Shown here: positions 23,457-31,059 of the stretch, piece after piece
How positions within the stretch are numbered: the stretch's first letter is position 1
Layout: each line of letters begins with the position of its first letter
Assembly: GCA_039029195.1 (NCBI GenBank)
Contig: JBCCGR010000037.1
Span: 1 to 44,706, forward strand
Length of the DNA: 44,706 bases
Direction: 5' to 3'
From: JBCCGR01 sp039029195
GTDB lineage: Bacteria > Pseudomonadota > Alphaproteobacteria > Rhizobiales > Rhizobiaceae
The notes under the pieces: generated by a model
The model's database searches: none
Told to the model about the DNA's origin: nothing
Seen by the model: only the letters and a program-made list of their open reading frames with translations
Position numbers and translations under genes: made by a program

Positions 23457-23942
23457 TCAAACCTTGCGAAACGCGATCACAAGCTGACCCACCGGCAAGC
23501 CCCACTTCGACACTTTGCCTCGGTTTAAAAGCGTGTTGTCACCGGCCAGCACGAACAGATCGCGAAACCGCACCATCAGCGATTTATCACCCACTGCAAG
23601 CCGAAACCGGTAGGTGAGATTGCAGATGCGTCCATTGTGCTCACCGATACCCGCTTCTGGTGTTTCAGCGCAAAACGCGCGAATGGCATTTGCACCGGCG
23701 TCGGGGTCAACTTCCAGCCACCAGGTCCGGCTTTCTTGTTCACCATCGTCAAACAGGAAATCCTCATCCATGCGGAAACGGCTGCCTTCCCATCGACCGG
23801 AGATGTCAGCCCGAAAGTAACGCTTTGGCGTCCCGAAGACGGTTTCAAAAAAACCGTGAGCCCGAGTCTCGCCCTCAAAGAAGTCAGGCAGAAACAGATC
23901 GCCAGACGACTGAACGCTGTTGTCCTGAACGCGATCAAGCAT
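23457..23942 (-). CDS. DUF3833 protein in the lipid-modification operon
   Basis: 161 aa. DUF3833 features are LFLPDFFEGETRAHGFFETVFGTPKRYFRADISG near the N-terminus and a beta-rich middle with DEDFLFDDGEQESRTWWLE. The biochemical role is not known. It is the last gene of a four-gene run (flavoprotein, DUF1365, CFA-like methyltransferase, DUF3833) and starts 36 nt after the methyltransferase stop. Most DUF3833 proteins have a lipoprotein signal; this one appears to lack an obvious one from the chosen ATG. The whole set is likely under RpoE through the promoter at 27400-27428. Confidence 0.85.
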   Translation of the reverse strand: MLDRVQDNSVQSSGDLFLPDFFEGETRAHGFFETVFGTPKRYFRADISGRWEGSRFRMDEDFLFDDGEQESRTWWLEVDPDAGANAIRAFCAETPEAGIGEHNGRICNLTYRFRLAVGDKSLMVRFRDLFVLAGDNTLLNRGKVSKWGLPVGQLVIAFRKV

Positions 23943-23978
23943 CGTTGCGGACTTCTTGCTGTGATGCGGTGCCAGACA

Positions 23979-25214
23979 TCAGGCTTTTTTCACCAGCCTG
24001 TAGATACCCACTTCGATTTCCTTTTCGCGGAAACCACCCTCGCAGTAGCAAAGGTACCAGTTCCACGTTCGGCGGAACCGCTCATCAAAACCGAGCGGTG
24101 CGATGCGCGGCCACTTCTCCGCGAATGACTTCGCCCACAGATTGAGAGTGTCCGCATAGGAGTCCGCAAACTCCTCAACGGTTTCGAACGTGAACCCGTA
24201 TTTCTCGGCCTTTTGCTGCATGATCTCGACCGTCGGAAGCATGCCGCCGGGGAAGATGTAACGCTGAATGAAATCAGCGCCGCGCCGATAATAGTCAAAG
24301 TCCTCCGGCTTGATGGTGATGGCCTGAATGGCCGCTGAACCGCCGGGCTTGAGACGCTGACCAAGCACTTTAAAATAGGAGTCCCAATATTCTTCACCCA
24401 CAGCCTCGATCATCTCGATCGAGCAGATCGCGTCAAAAGAGCCTTCGCAGTCGCGATAGTCTGTGTAGTCGAATGTCGCGCGGTCCGAAGCACCAATGCG
24501 GGCCATGCGGCTTTGTGCAAATTCAAGCTGACGCTGCGACAGAGTTATGCCGCGCACAGACGCGTCAGTCGTGGTTACGAGACGTTCGGCAAGCCCGCCC
24601 CAACCACAGCCGATCTCCAACACTGAAGCACCGGACTTCAAGTTCATAGCTTCGATGATCGTGTCATATTTGCGCTGTTGCGCCTGCTCCAGATTTTCAT
24701 CCTGATCGCGGAATATGCCGCTGGAGTAAGTCATCGTCGGATCAAGCCACTCGGCAAAAAACGCGTTGCCGAGATCATAGTGAGCAGCGATGTTTTTCTT
24801 GCTGCCGCGCTTTGTGTTGCGATTGAGCTTGTGCAACCAACCGCCAGTCACACGCTTGCGGAATATCCGGCCACCTGCTTTGCGAAACACAACAAGGTTG
24901 CGGGCAAAGAACTGCACCAAAGCCACCGGATCAGGCGTGTCGACCTCTCCGCGAATGTAGCTTTCAGAAAAGCCGCAGGCACCTTGCGCCATGGCACGCC
25001 AAAGGACTTTCCAGCTATGCACATGAAGCACGGCACCCGGTTTTTGATCCACATGGCCAAAGACCGCGACCTTGCCGCCCGGCGTTATGACGCGAATGTG
25101 GCCGACAAGGTTCTTCGGCACCATCCGGTTGCCAACCTTTTCAACCAACCACTCCCAGGCGGAATTGATCGCGGCCGGGCGTGGCCTGCGGGCTATGATG
25201 ACTTCGTGAATCAT
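23979..25214 (-). CDS. cfa: Cyclopropane-fatty-acid-synthase family S-adenosylmethionine methyltransferase
   Basis: 411 aa from the ATG at 25214, whose ATGA overlaps the DUF1365 stop by 4 nt; longer readings enter that gene. The N-terminal lipid-binding region is followed by the SAM motif VLEIGCGWGGLAERL and by CSIEMIEAVGEEYWDSYF, which is characteristic of CFA-type enzymes. The substrate is the double bond of membrane phospholipid acyl chains. In Rhodobacter, CFA-like enzymes in RpoE/ChrR-controlled clusters make methylated unsaturated and furan fatty acids, and this operon context (flavoprotein and DUF1365) matches that type better than the stationary-phase cyclopropane synthase. The exact product cannot be told from sequence. 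Confidence 0.92.
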   Translation of the reverse strand: MIHEVIIARRPRPAAINSAWEWLVEKVGNRMVPKNLVGHIRVITPGGKVAVFGHVDQKPGAVLHVHSWKVLWRAMAQGACGFSESYIRGEVDTPDPVALVQFFARNLVVFRKAGGRIFRKRVTGGWLHKLNRNTKRGSKKNIAAHYDLGNAFFAEWLDPTMTYSSGIFRDQDENLEQAQQRKYDTIIEAMNLKSGASVLEIGCGWGGLAERLVTTTDASVRGITLSQRQLEFAQSRMARIGASDRATFDYTDYRDCEGSFDAICSIEMIEAVGEEYWDSYFKVLGQRLKPGGSAAIQAITIKPEDFDYYRRGADFIQRYIFPGGMLPTVEIMQQKAEKYGFTFETVEEFADSYADTLNLWAKSFAEKWPRIAPLGFDERFRRTWNWYLCYCEGGFREKEIEVGIYRLVKKA

Positions 25215-26002
25215 GGGGCCTGATTTTCCCTCGTTTGTACAAATATGGCGGTCTGTTCTTTGGCCGGAACGTGCCGAACCCACTGAATACCCTTCAGCCG
25301 CAATTTCAGTGCTTCAAACAGAATTCCAGCGAAGACCTTGAAGGTCATAAGCGGAGTGCGCAGGAAACACAGCATCAGTTGCCGGTCGCTCAGCGGTCGT
25401 TTTTTTGCCACCTGATAAGCGTTGATGAGCGGCTTTCCATCCACGCGAAGCGTTATGCCGAGGCGCAGTCCCTCGTTGGGATCGATCAGGCGGAATCCAT
25501 AACGGCCTTCCACCCTGTTGAATGTGGAGACATAAAACAGCTTTTCACAAGACTGGCTGATGATGCCGTTTTCATCGACCTCTTCCACCGGCAGGGCGTA
25601 GAACTGGCGTTCACCAAAGGTATTGTTGACCTGATAAATCACCAACCGCAATTCGTGCGTTTCATCCCGGCAAAAATACACTGTGAGCGGGTTGAACGCG
25701 TAGCCAAGCAGTCTTGGGAAAAACAGCATCTCGATGGAGTGAGTTTGCACATCGACACCAGCGTCTGCGGCGATTTCTCGGATCTGATCACGCAGTGAGC
25801 CTTGCTTTCCCGTTCCGTGATCCCCCTCGTTGAGACTGAACAGGTTGAACCGATTGAGCGAGAACAACCGCAACCTGTTTGCCGTTTCCGCCAGCTGGTC
25901 AAGATCAACCAGCATGGAAAACACCCGATATCTCAGCTTGTGTTCACGCGGCGCAGAGCGTCGATGCACCACAAAACCAGTGTAGAGTGCGCCGGATTTC
26001 AT
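25211..26002 (-). CDS. DUF1365 protein
   Basis: 263 aa from ATG 26002, which shares one base with the flavoprotein stop; a GTG one codon earlier is also possible. DUF1365 hallmarks are SGALYTGFVVHRRSAPREHKLRY at the start, FPRLLGYAFNPLTVYFC, YQVNNTFGERQFY and the C-terminal VFAGILFEALKLRLKG. The family is nearly always next to a CFA-like methyltransferase and an NAD/FAD-binding flavoprotein, and its role in lipid modification has not been settled. It overlaps both neighbours, so the three proteins are made together. Confidence 0.93.
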   Translation of the reverse strand: MKSGALYTGFVVHRRSAPREHKLRYRVFSMLVDLDQLAETANRLRLFSLNRFNLFSLNEGDHGTGKQGSLRDQIREIAADAGVDVQTHSIEMLFFPRLLGYAFNPLTVYFCRDETHELRLVIYQVNNTFGERQFYALPVEEVDENGIISQSCEKLFYVSTFNRVEGRYGFRLIDPNEGLRLGITLRVDGKPLINAYQVAKKRPLSDRQLMLCFLRTPLMTFKVFAGILFEALKLRLKGIQWVRHVPAKEQTAIFVQTRENQAP

Positions 26003-27360
26003 CACTCCGCCGCCTCAACATAAGTCCGATTGGGCGCCAATGGGGCGGGGGCAGCGAGAGGAGAGAGGCAGATACGAGAAGAGGGGGAATCGACCTGCCA
26101 GGGACGCTCGCCGCCCCCAAGCTCTTCGGCGACAGCCAACCCTGCCTGAAGAGCATCTTCGTGAAATCCTGCGCCGAAATACGCGCCGCAGAACCAAGTC
26201 CGCTTGCGGCCTTGCAACGACCAAAGCTCTCTTTGCGCCGCAAGTGCCGCCGTGTCGAAAATTGGATGTTCGTATTCAAACTCGGCAATCTGTGAATTCG
26301 GGTCGGGTTCGCGCGCCGGATTGAGCGTGACGAATATATCCTGCCTGGTGGGAAGTGATTGCAGCACATTCATCCAGTAGGTGACGGTGACGTCGCCATC
26401 GTCATTGCCATTTTCGATATAGTTCCAGGCAGACCAAGCCCGCTTGCGGGTCGGCATCAGGGTCGGATCGCTATGAACGACTGCCCTGTTCGTGGAATAT
26501 CCAAAATGCTGCAGCAATCTTTGTTCGGACCCATCCGAATCCTGCAACAACCGCAGTGTGGTGTCAGCATGGGTCGCCATCACAACATCGTCGAAAAGGC
26601 GCGTGACTCCGTCTGCACAGGTCACAGCGACTTTCATGTCCCTGCGCGTCACCGAAGCGACTGGCGCATTGCAAAGCACGTCGAACTCACCGTCGCGTTT
26701 CAAGGCCTCCACATAAGACCGAGCACCGTTGGTTACGGTGCGCCATGGAGGGCGGTTGCTGACCTGAAGCAGACCGTGGTTTGCAAAGAAACGGATGAAT
26801 GCACGCGCCGGATAGTTCATGGCTTCCCCGGCGGGCATAGACCAGATGGCTGCCGCCATCGGCAGAAGATGACGCCGGGCAAACGTTTTCCCAAAGCCGT
26901 TTTGGGTCAGATAGTCGCCGAGCGTGATCGTGTCATCAAGCTGCTCAATGTCGGCCTGGGACTGTTTGAAGAAGCGGACAATATCCTTCAGCATCTTCCA
27001 GTGCCGGACGTTGATGAGGTTGCGGCGCTGGGCAAAGATACCGTTGAAACCGGTGCCGGAATATTCATATGCGCCACCGCCCAAAGATGCCGCAAATGAC
27101 ATATCTGTCGATTGGCTCTCGACGCCCAAATGATCAAACAGAGCGACCAGATTGGGATAGTTTGGCGGGTTGTAAACAATGAAACCCGTATCGACGGGGA
27201 TGCGGCCTTCTGGAACATCGATATCAATCGTATTGGTGTGGCCACCGGCATAACCATTGGATTCAAACAAGGTTACGGCATGGCTCTTTGACAGAAGCCA
27301 GGCTGCGGACAGTCCCGCAACGCCTGCGCCCACCACTGCGATTGATTTTTGTTCCGTCAT
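26002..27360 (-). CDS. FAD/NAD(P)-binding flavoprotein of the amine-oxidase fold in the lipid operon
   Basis: 452 aa. The N-terminal dinucleotide-binding motif is VVGAGVAGLSAAWLLSK with the acidic end LFESNGYAGGHTNT. The GG motif and a C-terminal FAD-contact segment (WFCGAYFGAGFHEDALQAGLAVAEEL) are typical of the flavin amine oxidase/desaturase-like group (COG2907). Members beside CFA-like methyltransferases and DUF1365 are implicated in lipid desaturation steps leading to furan fatty acids or in related stress chemistry; I infer the same here. It is the first gene of the four-gene operon, 40 nt downstream of a TGATCC-N18-TAATG promoter candidate. The gene order matches the RpoE/ChrR-regulated clusters of related bacteria. 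Confidence 0.92.
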   Translation of the reverse strand: MTEQKSIAVVGAGVAGLSAAWLLSKSHAVTLFESNGYAGGHTNTIDIDVPEGRIPVDTGFIVYNPPNYPNLVALFDHLGVESQSTDMSFAASLGGGAYEYSGTGFNGIFAQRRNLINVRHWKMLKDIVRFFKQSQADIEQLDDTITLGDYLTQNGFGKTFARRHLLPMAAAIWSMPAGEAMNYPARAFIRFFANHGLLQVSNRPPWRTVTNGARSYVEALKRDGEFDVLCNAPVASVTRRDMKVAVTCADGVTRLFDDVVMATHADTTLRLLQDSDGSEQRLLQHFGYSTNRAVVHSDPTLMPTRKRAWSAWNYIENGNDDGDVTVTYWMNVLQSLPTRQDIFVTLNPAREPDPNSQIAEFEYEHPIFDTAALAAQRELWSLQGRKRTWFCGAYFGAGFHEDALQAGLAVAEELGGGERPWQVDSPSSRICLSPLAAPAPLAPNRTYVEAAE

Positions 27361-27399
27361 CTACTGCCCCGAAGCCGCATGCCACATTATTGTTTGCAG

Positions 27400-27428
27400 C
27401 ATTACGGCGTCGGATCAGGGCCGGATCA
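27400..27428 (-). promoter_or_regulatory. Putative RpoE-dependent promoter of the lipid-modification operon
   Basis: On the minus strand TGATCC (27428-27423) is followed by exactly 18 nt and TAATG (27404-27400), 40 nt before the flavoprotein start. Hexamer, spacing and TAA opening equal those of the promoter before the sigma factor gene at 2252-2280. A second TGATCC (27417-27412) has no matching -10 at this distance. Confidence 0.7.
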
Positions 27429-27512
27429 CCATTGGTGACGAGATGATGATCACGTCTGAACGGGCTTCCAAAGAATCAGCTGACCTTTAGAAAGCAGGAA
27501 TTACTGGTCGCT

Positions 27513-28787
27513 TTACGCCTTGCCCTTCCAAGGCACCAGAAGGCGTTCTGCATACCGCATCAGCATATCAATTCCAAATCCAATCACCCCGATCAGGATG
27601 ATACCCAAGATCACGATGTCGGTGTTTTGGAAGCGAGAAGCGACCATAATCATCATGCCTGCACCCTGTTCAGCAGCGACCAGCTCAGCGGCAACTACCG
27701 TGCCCCAGCAAACACCCATGGCAACACGCGCACCGGTGAAAATCTCCGGCAGCGAATTGGGGATGATCACGTGCCGCATGATTTGCCATTTCGAGGCGCC
27801 CAGAGAATAGGCCGCGTGAACCTTGGAGATGTTCACACCCGACACGCCGGAGCGTGCGGCAATAGCCATGATCCACAAGGCGGCCAGGAACAGCAGAATG
27901 ATCTTTCCGCTTTCACCAATGCCAAACCAGATAATCACCAGCGGAATGAGTGCAAGCGGCGGAACCGGGCGCATGAATTCGACAATCGGATCAAACCAGC
28001 CACGGAACCAATCGGACAGGCCCATGGCATAACCAAGTGGAATGCCGATCAACGCACCGAGAAGGAAACCGGCGATAACGCGAAACAGCGAGTACCCCAG
28101 ATGTTCCCAAAGGGTGAAATTACGAAATCCTTCGCCCATCACCTTGAGTGTGCGGGACCATACCGCTTCGGGCGGCGGCAGGTAGAGCGGCTCCATCTGC
28201 CAGCCCTTGTCGGGCTGAACATTCGGCGTGCCCTTGTCTGACAACGTTACCGAACCGCCTTCGATTTCCACCGTCCCACCGCGGGAAATTGGTTCGCCGT
28301 TGATCGCGACAACCTCGGCACCATCCTTCTTTTTTATCTCATCGTTTTTGTCGACCCGGATCAGACCAGTGCGCCATTGTGCAATTGCAGCAGAATCGTT
28401 TTTGGCAAATCCGTCACCCGGCTCCACGTCTGGTGCTTTGGTTTCTTCTTCGCGCGGATGGACGATAACTGTCACCTTGGCATCGTCTTTCTGACCACTC
28501 GCTTCAACCGTGTAGGTAAATTCAAGCGTTCCTACAAAGGGAGCTGGCGCATGCAGAAACTTCGGCAACAGCGCAGATCCCGTAAACATCCCCCAGATAA
28601 AAAACAGAGTGATGATTGATATGATTCCTGCGACTCGGTTTGGTCGCACAGCGCTCTCATCACCGAAGGTAACTGTTTTCAGTGACGTGTAATCGGTGAG
28701 CGCTGCACGGTTGATCACCTTGGTGATGATCAGATAGGCCGCGATAAAAATGCCCACATAAATAAAAAGTACAAACAGTCCGGTCAC
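27513..28787 (-). CDS. ABC transporter permease (TauC/SsuC type) with large extracytoplasmic insertion
   Basis: 424 aa starting at GTG, whose GTGA overlaps the ATPase stop by 4 nt. Residues 5-23 and 51-70 are hydrophobic helices. Residues about 80-195 are a polar, beta-rich segment absent from ordinary TauC proteins of about 270 aa. From LYLPPPEAVW (201) onward the protein is a standard BPD permease, with the EAA loop at AAYSLGASKWQIMRHVIIPNSLPEIFTGARVA, which contacts the ATPase. It should form the membrane channel for a taurine-like or other small organic solute. It is the last gene of the transporter set, after the binding protein and ATPase. Confidence 0.88.
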   Translation of the reverse strand: MTGLFVLFIYVGIFIAAYLIITKVINRAALTDYTSLKTVTFGDESAVRPNRVAGIISIITLFFIWGMFTGSALLPKFLHAPAPFVGTLEFTYTVEASGQKDDAKVTVIVHPREEETKAPDVEPGDGFAKNDSAAIAQWRTGLIRVDKNDEIKKKDGAEVVAINGEPISRGGTVEIEGGSVTLSDKGTPNVQPDKGWQMEPLYLPPPEAVWSRTLKVMGEGFRNFTLWEHLGYSLFRVIAGFLLGALIGIPLGYAMGLSDWFRGWFDPIVEFMRPVPPLALIPLVIIWFGIGESGKIILLFLAALWIMAIAARSGVSGVNISKVHAAYSLGASKWQIMRHVIIPNSLPEIFTGARVAMGVCWGTVVAAELVAAEQGAGMMIMVASRFQNTDIVILGIILIGVIGFGIDMLMRYAERLLVPWKGKA

Positions 28788-29590
28788 GCGGCATCCTCCG
28801 TCCGGCCCATGATTTCTTCTTCCATGTCCCAGATCATCGCGAGAATTTCATCTCGTTTGGGACCGAATTCAGGGTGCTTTTTGACTTCCCTCAGGTCGGC
28901 ACCAACACCAAGCTCGGCGAATGGAAGGCGATATTCCTTGTGAATGCGGCCCGGTCGGGGCGCCATCACCAGCAGGCGCTCCCCAAGCAACAGTGCTTCT
29001 TCCACTGAGTGGGTGATGAGGATGATGGTTTTCCCGGTCTCTTTCCACAATTTCAGGACCAGGCTTTGCATCTTTTCGCGCGTCAACGCGTCCAGCGCGC
29101 CGAGCGGCTCATCCATCAAAATAACATCGGGGTCGTTGGCAAGGCATCTTGCCAGAGCAACACGCTGCTGCATACCACCGGAAAGCTCATAAACCGCTTT
29201 CTCCTTAAAGTCCTGCAACCCAACCACATCGAGAAGGTGGTCCACCGTCTCTCTTTTTTCAGCCGTCGGCGTACCTTTCATTGAGGGACCAAAACCGACA
29301 TTCTCGCGCACCGACATCCACTCGAACAACGCGCCTTTCTGAAAAACCATGCCACGCTCGGCATCGGGCCCGGAAATGACGTGCCCGTTCATGGTCAGCC
29401 GACCATCAGTCGGCGCCAGGAACCCCGCAACAATGTTCAGCAACGTGGTTTTGCCACATCCTGAGGGACCGAGAACACTCATTAGTTCCCCTTCCTTCAG
29501 ATGCAGCGAGACATCCTGTAGCGCTTGAACCGCACTGCCGTCAGGCAATTCAAATCGCATCGATAGGCTTTCAATGGACAGGCCAGTCAT
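28784..29590 (-). CDS. ABC transporter ATPase (TauB/SsuB type)
   Basis: 268 aa from ATG 29590 (GGGGAG ribosome site; the earlier TTG has none). The Walker A motif is GPSGCGKT (41-48). The signature LSGGMQQRVALARCL, Walker B VILMDEP and switch ITHSVEEALLLGERLLVM are intact. It powers import by the permease encoded next to it; the reading frames overlap by 4 nt. It belongs to the nitrate/sulfonate/taurine family of ATPases, and the C-terminal extension (GADLREVKKHPEFGPKRDEILAMIWDMEEEIM) is typical there. It starts 302 nt downstream of the binding protein gene, with a terminator in between. Confidence 0.93.
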   Translation of the reverse strand: MTGLSIESLSMRFELPDGSAVQALQDVSLHLKEGELMSVLGPSGCGKTTLLNIVAGFLAPTDGRLTMNGHVISGPDAERGMVFQKGALFEWMSVRENVGFGPSMKGTPTAEKRETVDHLLDVVGLQDFKEKAVYELSGGMQQRVALARCLANDPDVILMDEPLGALDALTREKMQSLVLKLWKETGKTIILITHSVEEALLLGERLLVMAPRPGRIHKEYRLPFAELGVGADLREVKKHPEFGPKRDEILAMIWDMEEEIMGRTEDAA

Positions 29591-29892
29591 GCAGTCACTC
29601 CCCAGAACCAATATATTCGGCAGGATGCGGTGTGTTTACGCTTTTGGCAATCACAAATCCCGCAGGCACTCCACTCCCCATTGAGACTATCGTCATTCTG
29701 CCCCGACATCATAATCACAAAGAATAAGAGCGTGGGTGATTTCCAAAGCACGCTCCCGAAAAGTTCACAGCTTTCCCGGACAAAGGCGTGCCTGAAATAC
29801 CCTAAGGCATCACTGCGTACCACGATCTGCGAGTGATGCGGTCAACGAAAAGGCCCGGTCAATATCGACCGGGCCTTACCGTCAGTATTTGG
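29591..29892. other. 302-nt gap between binding-protein and ATPase genes
   Basis: The gap holds the terminator at 29848-29876 and no convincing gene; the short frames there lack a ribosome site and family features. Confidence 0.5.
29848..29876 (-). terminator. Rho-independent terminator or attenuator after the binding-protein gene
   Basis: On the minus strand AGGCCCGGTC pairs perfectly with GACCGGGCCT (stem 29851-29860/29867-29876, 6-nt loop), followed by TTTT. It lies 17 nt after the binding-protein stop and would limit read-through into the ATPase and permease genes. Confidence 0.9.
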
Positions 29893-30885
29893 TTACATAC
29901 CTTTTGCGGCCGTCAGCGGACCTGCATTGACGGCATCGACATAGCTGTCGAGTGCCTTGTCAATGGAGCCAGCGTTCACGAATACGTCCGCAACGCCCTT
30001 CATAAAGGTGGACGCATTGGCACCCAGCCATTTGCTAGACAGCTGATCGTCCACACTTGGGAACTTCATAGTGGCAATCGCGCTTTTGGCAGCTTTCAGA
30101 TCCATGCCGGCTTCCTTGGCGATCACGCCGAGCATTTCGTCACTTGGATTTGAATTCCACTGGGCGTTGGCGTCAGCCGTGACTTTGAGGAATTTGGCAA
30201 CGACATCGCCATTTTCAGCGACGAATGAGGCCGGGGCAGAGGTCACGTCAAACACCAAGATGCCGAGTTCTTCCTTTTCAGCACCCGTGAGCAAGACGTT
30301 GCCGTGCTCTTTCATGCTGCTGAGACCGCCGCCATAGCCGCACGCGAAATCAACCGCTTTCTGACCCAAGGCATTGGCGCCTTCTGGTGGAGGCATGTCA
30401 ACAATCTGAAGGCTATCGAGCTTGACACCGAAATGCTCCATCTGGCGCAGGAAGCCGTAGTGCGCGGCGGTTCCCAGCGGAACAGCAACTTTCTTCCCTG
30501 ATAGCTCGCTGGCAGAACTTTTGTCGATCTCCAGATCAGCATGCACAACGCAGTTATCATTGTCCGAGTAGCTGACCGCAACATCTACAACCTGAAGGTC
30601 CTGTCCACCGGACGCAGCAACAACAAATGGCGGCACACCCTGCGACACCGCAATCTGAACGTCGCCGGAGGCCATCGCTGCACTCATTGCAGTTCCAGTT
30701 TCAAAAGAAACCCATTTCACCTTCATACCCAGCGCTTTGTCATAGGTACCTGCAGCTTTGGCTGCCAGGAATGGCATCGGCCACTCAAGGAAGTATGCAA
30801 CGGTGATCTCGTCCATCGCTTGCGCCGATGGCGCCGACACCGCGAGTATCGCGCTGGCGACAGCCGCTTTGATTAGTTTTTTCAT
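29893..30885 (-). CDS. ABC transporter substrate-binding protein (TauA-like)
   Basis: 330 aa with a signal peptide (KKLIKAAVASAILAVSAPSAQA, cleavage after AQA). The mature protein is of the taurine/nitrate/sulfonate type: EITVAYFLEWPMPFLAAKAAGTYDKALGMKVKW at the start, then FETGTAMSAAMASGDVQIAVSQG. It binds a small solute in the periplasm for the TauB/TauC-like pair downstream. Close relatives are often named taurine-binding, but the context of amine oxidases and an MttB homologue allows an N-methylated amine instead. The ribosome site is GGGAG. A 174-nt upstream gap with an inverted repeat (30994-31016) suggests its own promoter. Confidence 0.92.
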   Translation of the reverse strand: MKKLIKAAVASAILAVSAPSAQAMDEITVAYFLEWPMPFLAAKAAGTYDKALGMKVKWVSFETGTAMSAAMASGDVQIAVSQGVPPFVVAASGGQDLQVVDVAVSYSDNDNCVVHADLEIDKSSASELSGKKVAVPLGTAAHYGFLRQMEHFGVKLDSLQIVDMPPPEGANALGQKAVDFACGYGGGLSSMKEHGNVLLTGAEKEELGILVFDVTSAPASFVAENGDVVAKFLKVTADANAQWNSNPSDEMLGVIAKEAGMDLKAAKSAIATMKFPSVDDQLSSKWLGANASTFMKGVADVFVNAGSIDKALDSYVDAVNAGPLTAAKGM

Positions 30886-30993
30886 ATGTTTTCTCCCTGG
30901 TCATTTTTCTGTTTGGTCTTCGAACAAACAGATTCGTACGCACACCCAAATTAACTGAGGCGTCGCCGACTTGCACGGGCAGTTTGTTTTGCC

Positions 30994-31016
30994 TTGGCAT
31001 CCATAGATAGTGCCAA
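30994..31016. promoter_or_regulatory. Inverted repeat TTGGCA-N11-TGCCAA upstream of the binding-protein gene
   Basis: TTGGCA (30994-30999) and TGCCAA (31011-31016) form a 6-bp dyad in the 174-nt gap between the FAD oxidase and the binding-protein genes. It is a possible operator for the transporter; the regulator is unknown. It does not fit a sigma-54 promoter, because the GC element is missing. Confidence 0.4.
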
Positions 31017-31059
31017 AACTGACCTATGGGTGGACCCAGATTCGCCGCGCCACCGGCTT

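Noticed and set aside
27412..27417. Second TGATCC before the lipid operon
   Set aside because: No TAA-type -10 at 17-19 nt; the neighbouring TGATCC at 27423-27428 fits better.
29587..29823. 78-codon frame between ATPase and binding-protein genes
   Set aside because: No ribosome site, Cys/Trp-rich atypical composition, and overlap with the ATPase start.
30994..31016. Sigma-54 promoter from the TGGCAC sequence
   Set aside because: The downstream TTGC element at the required spacing is missing on both strands.
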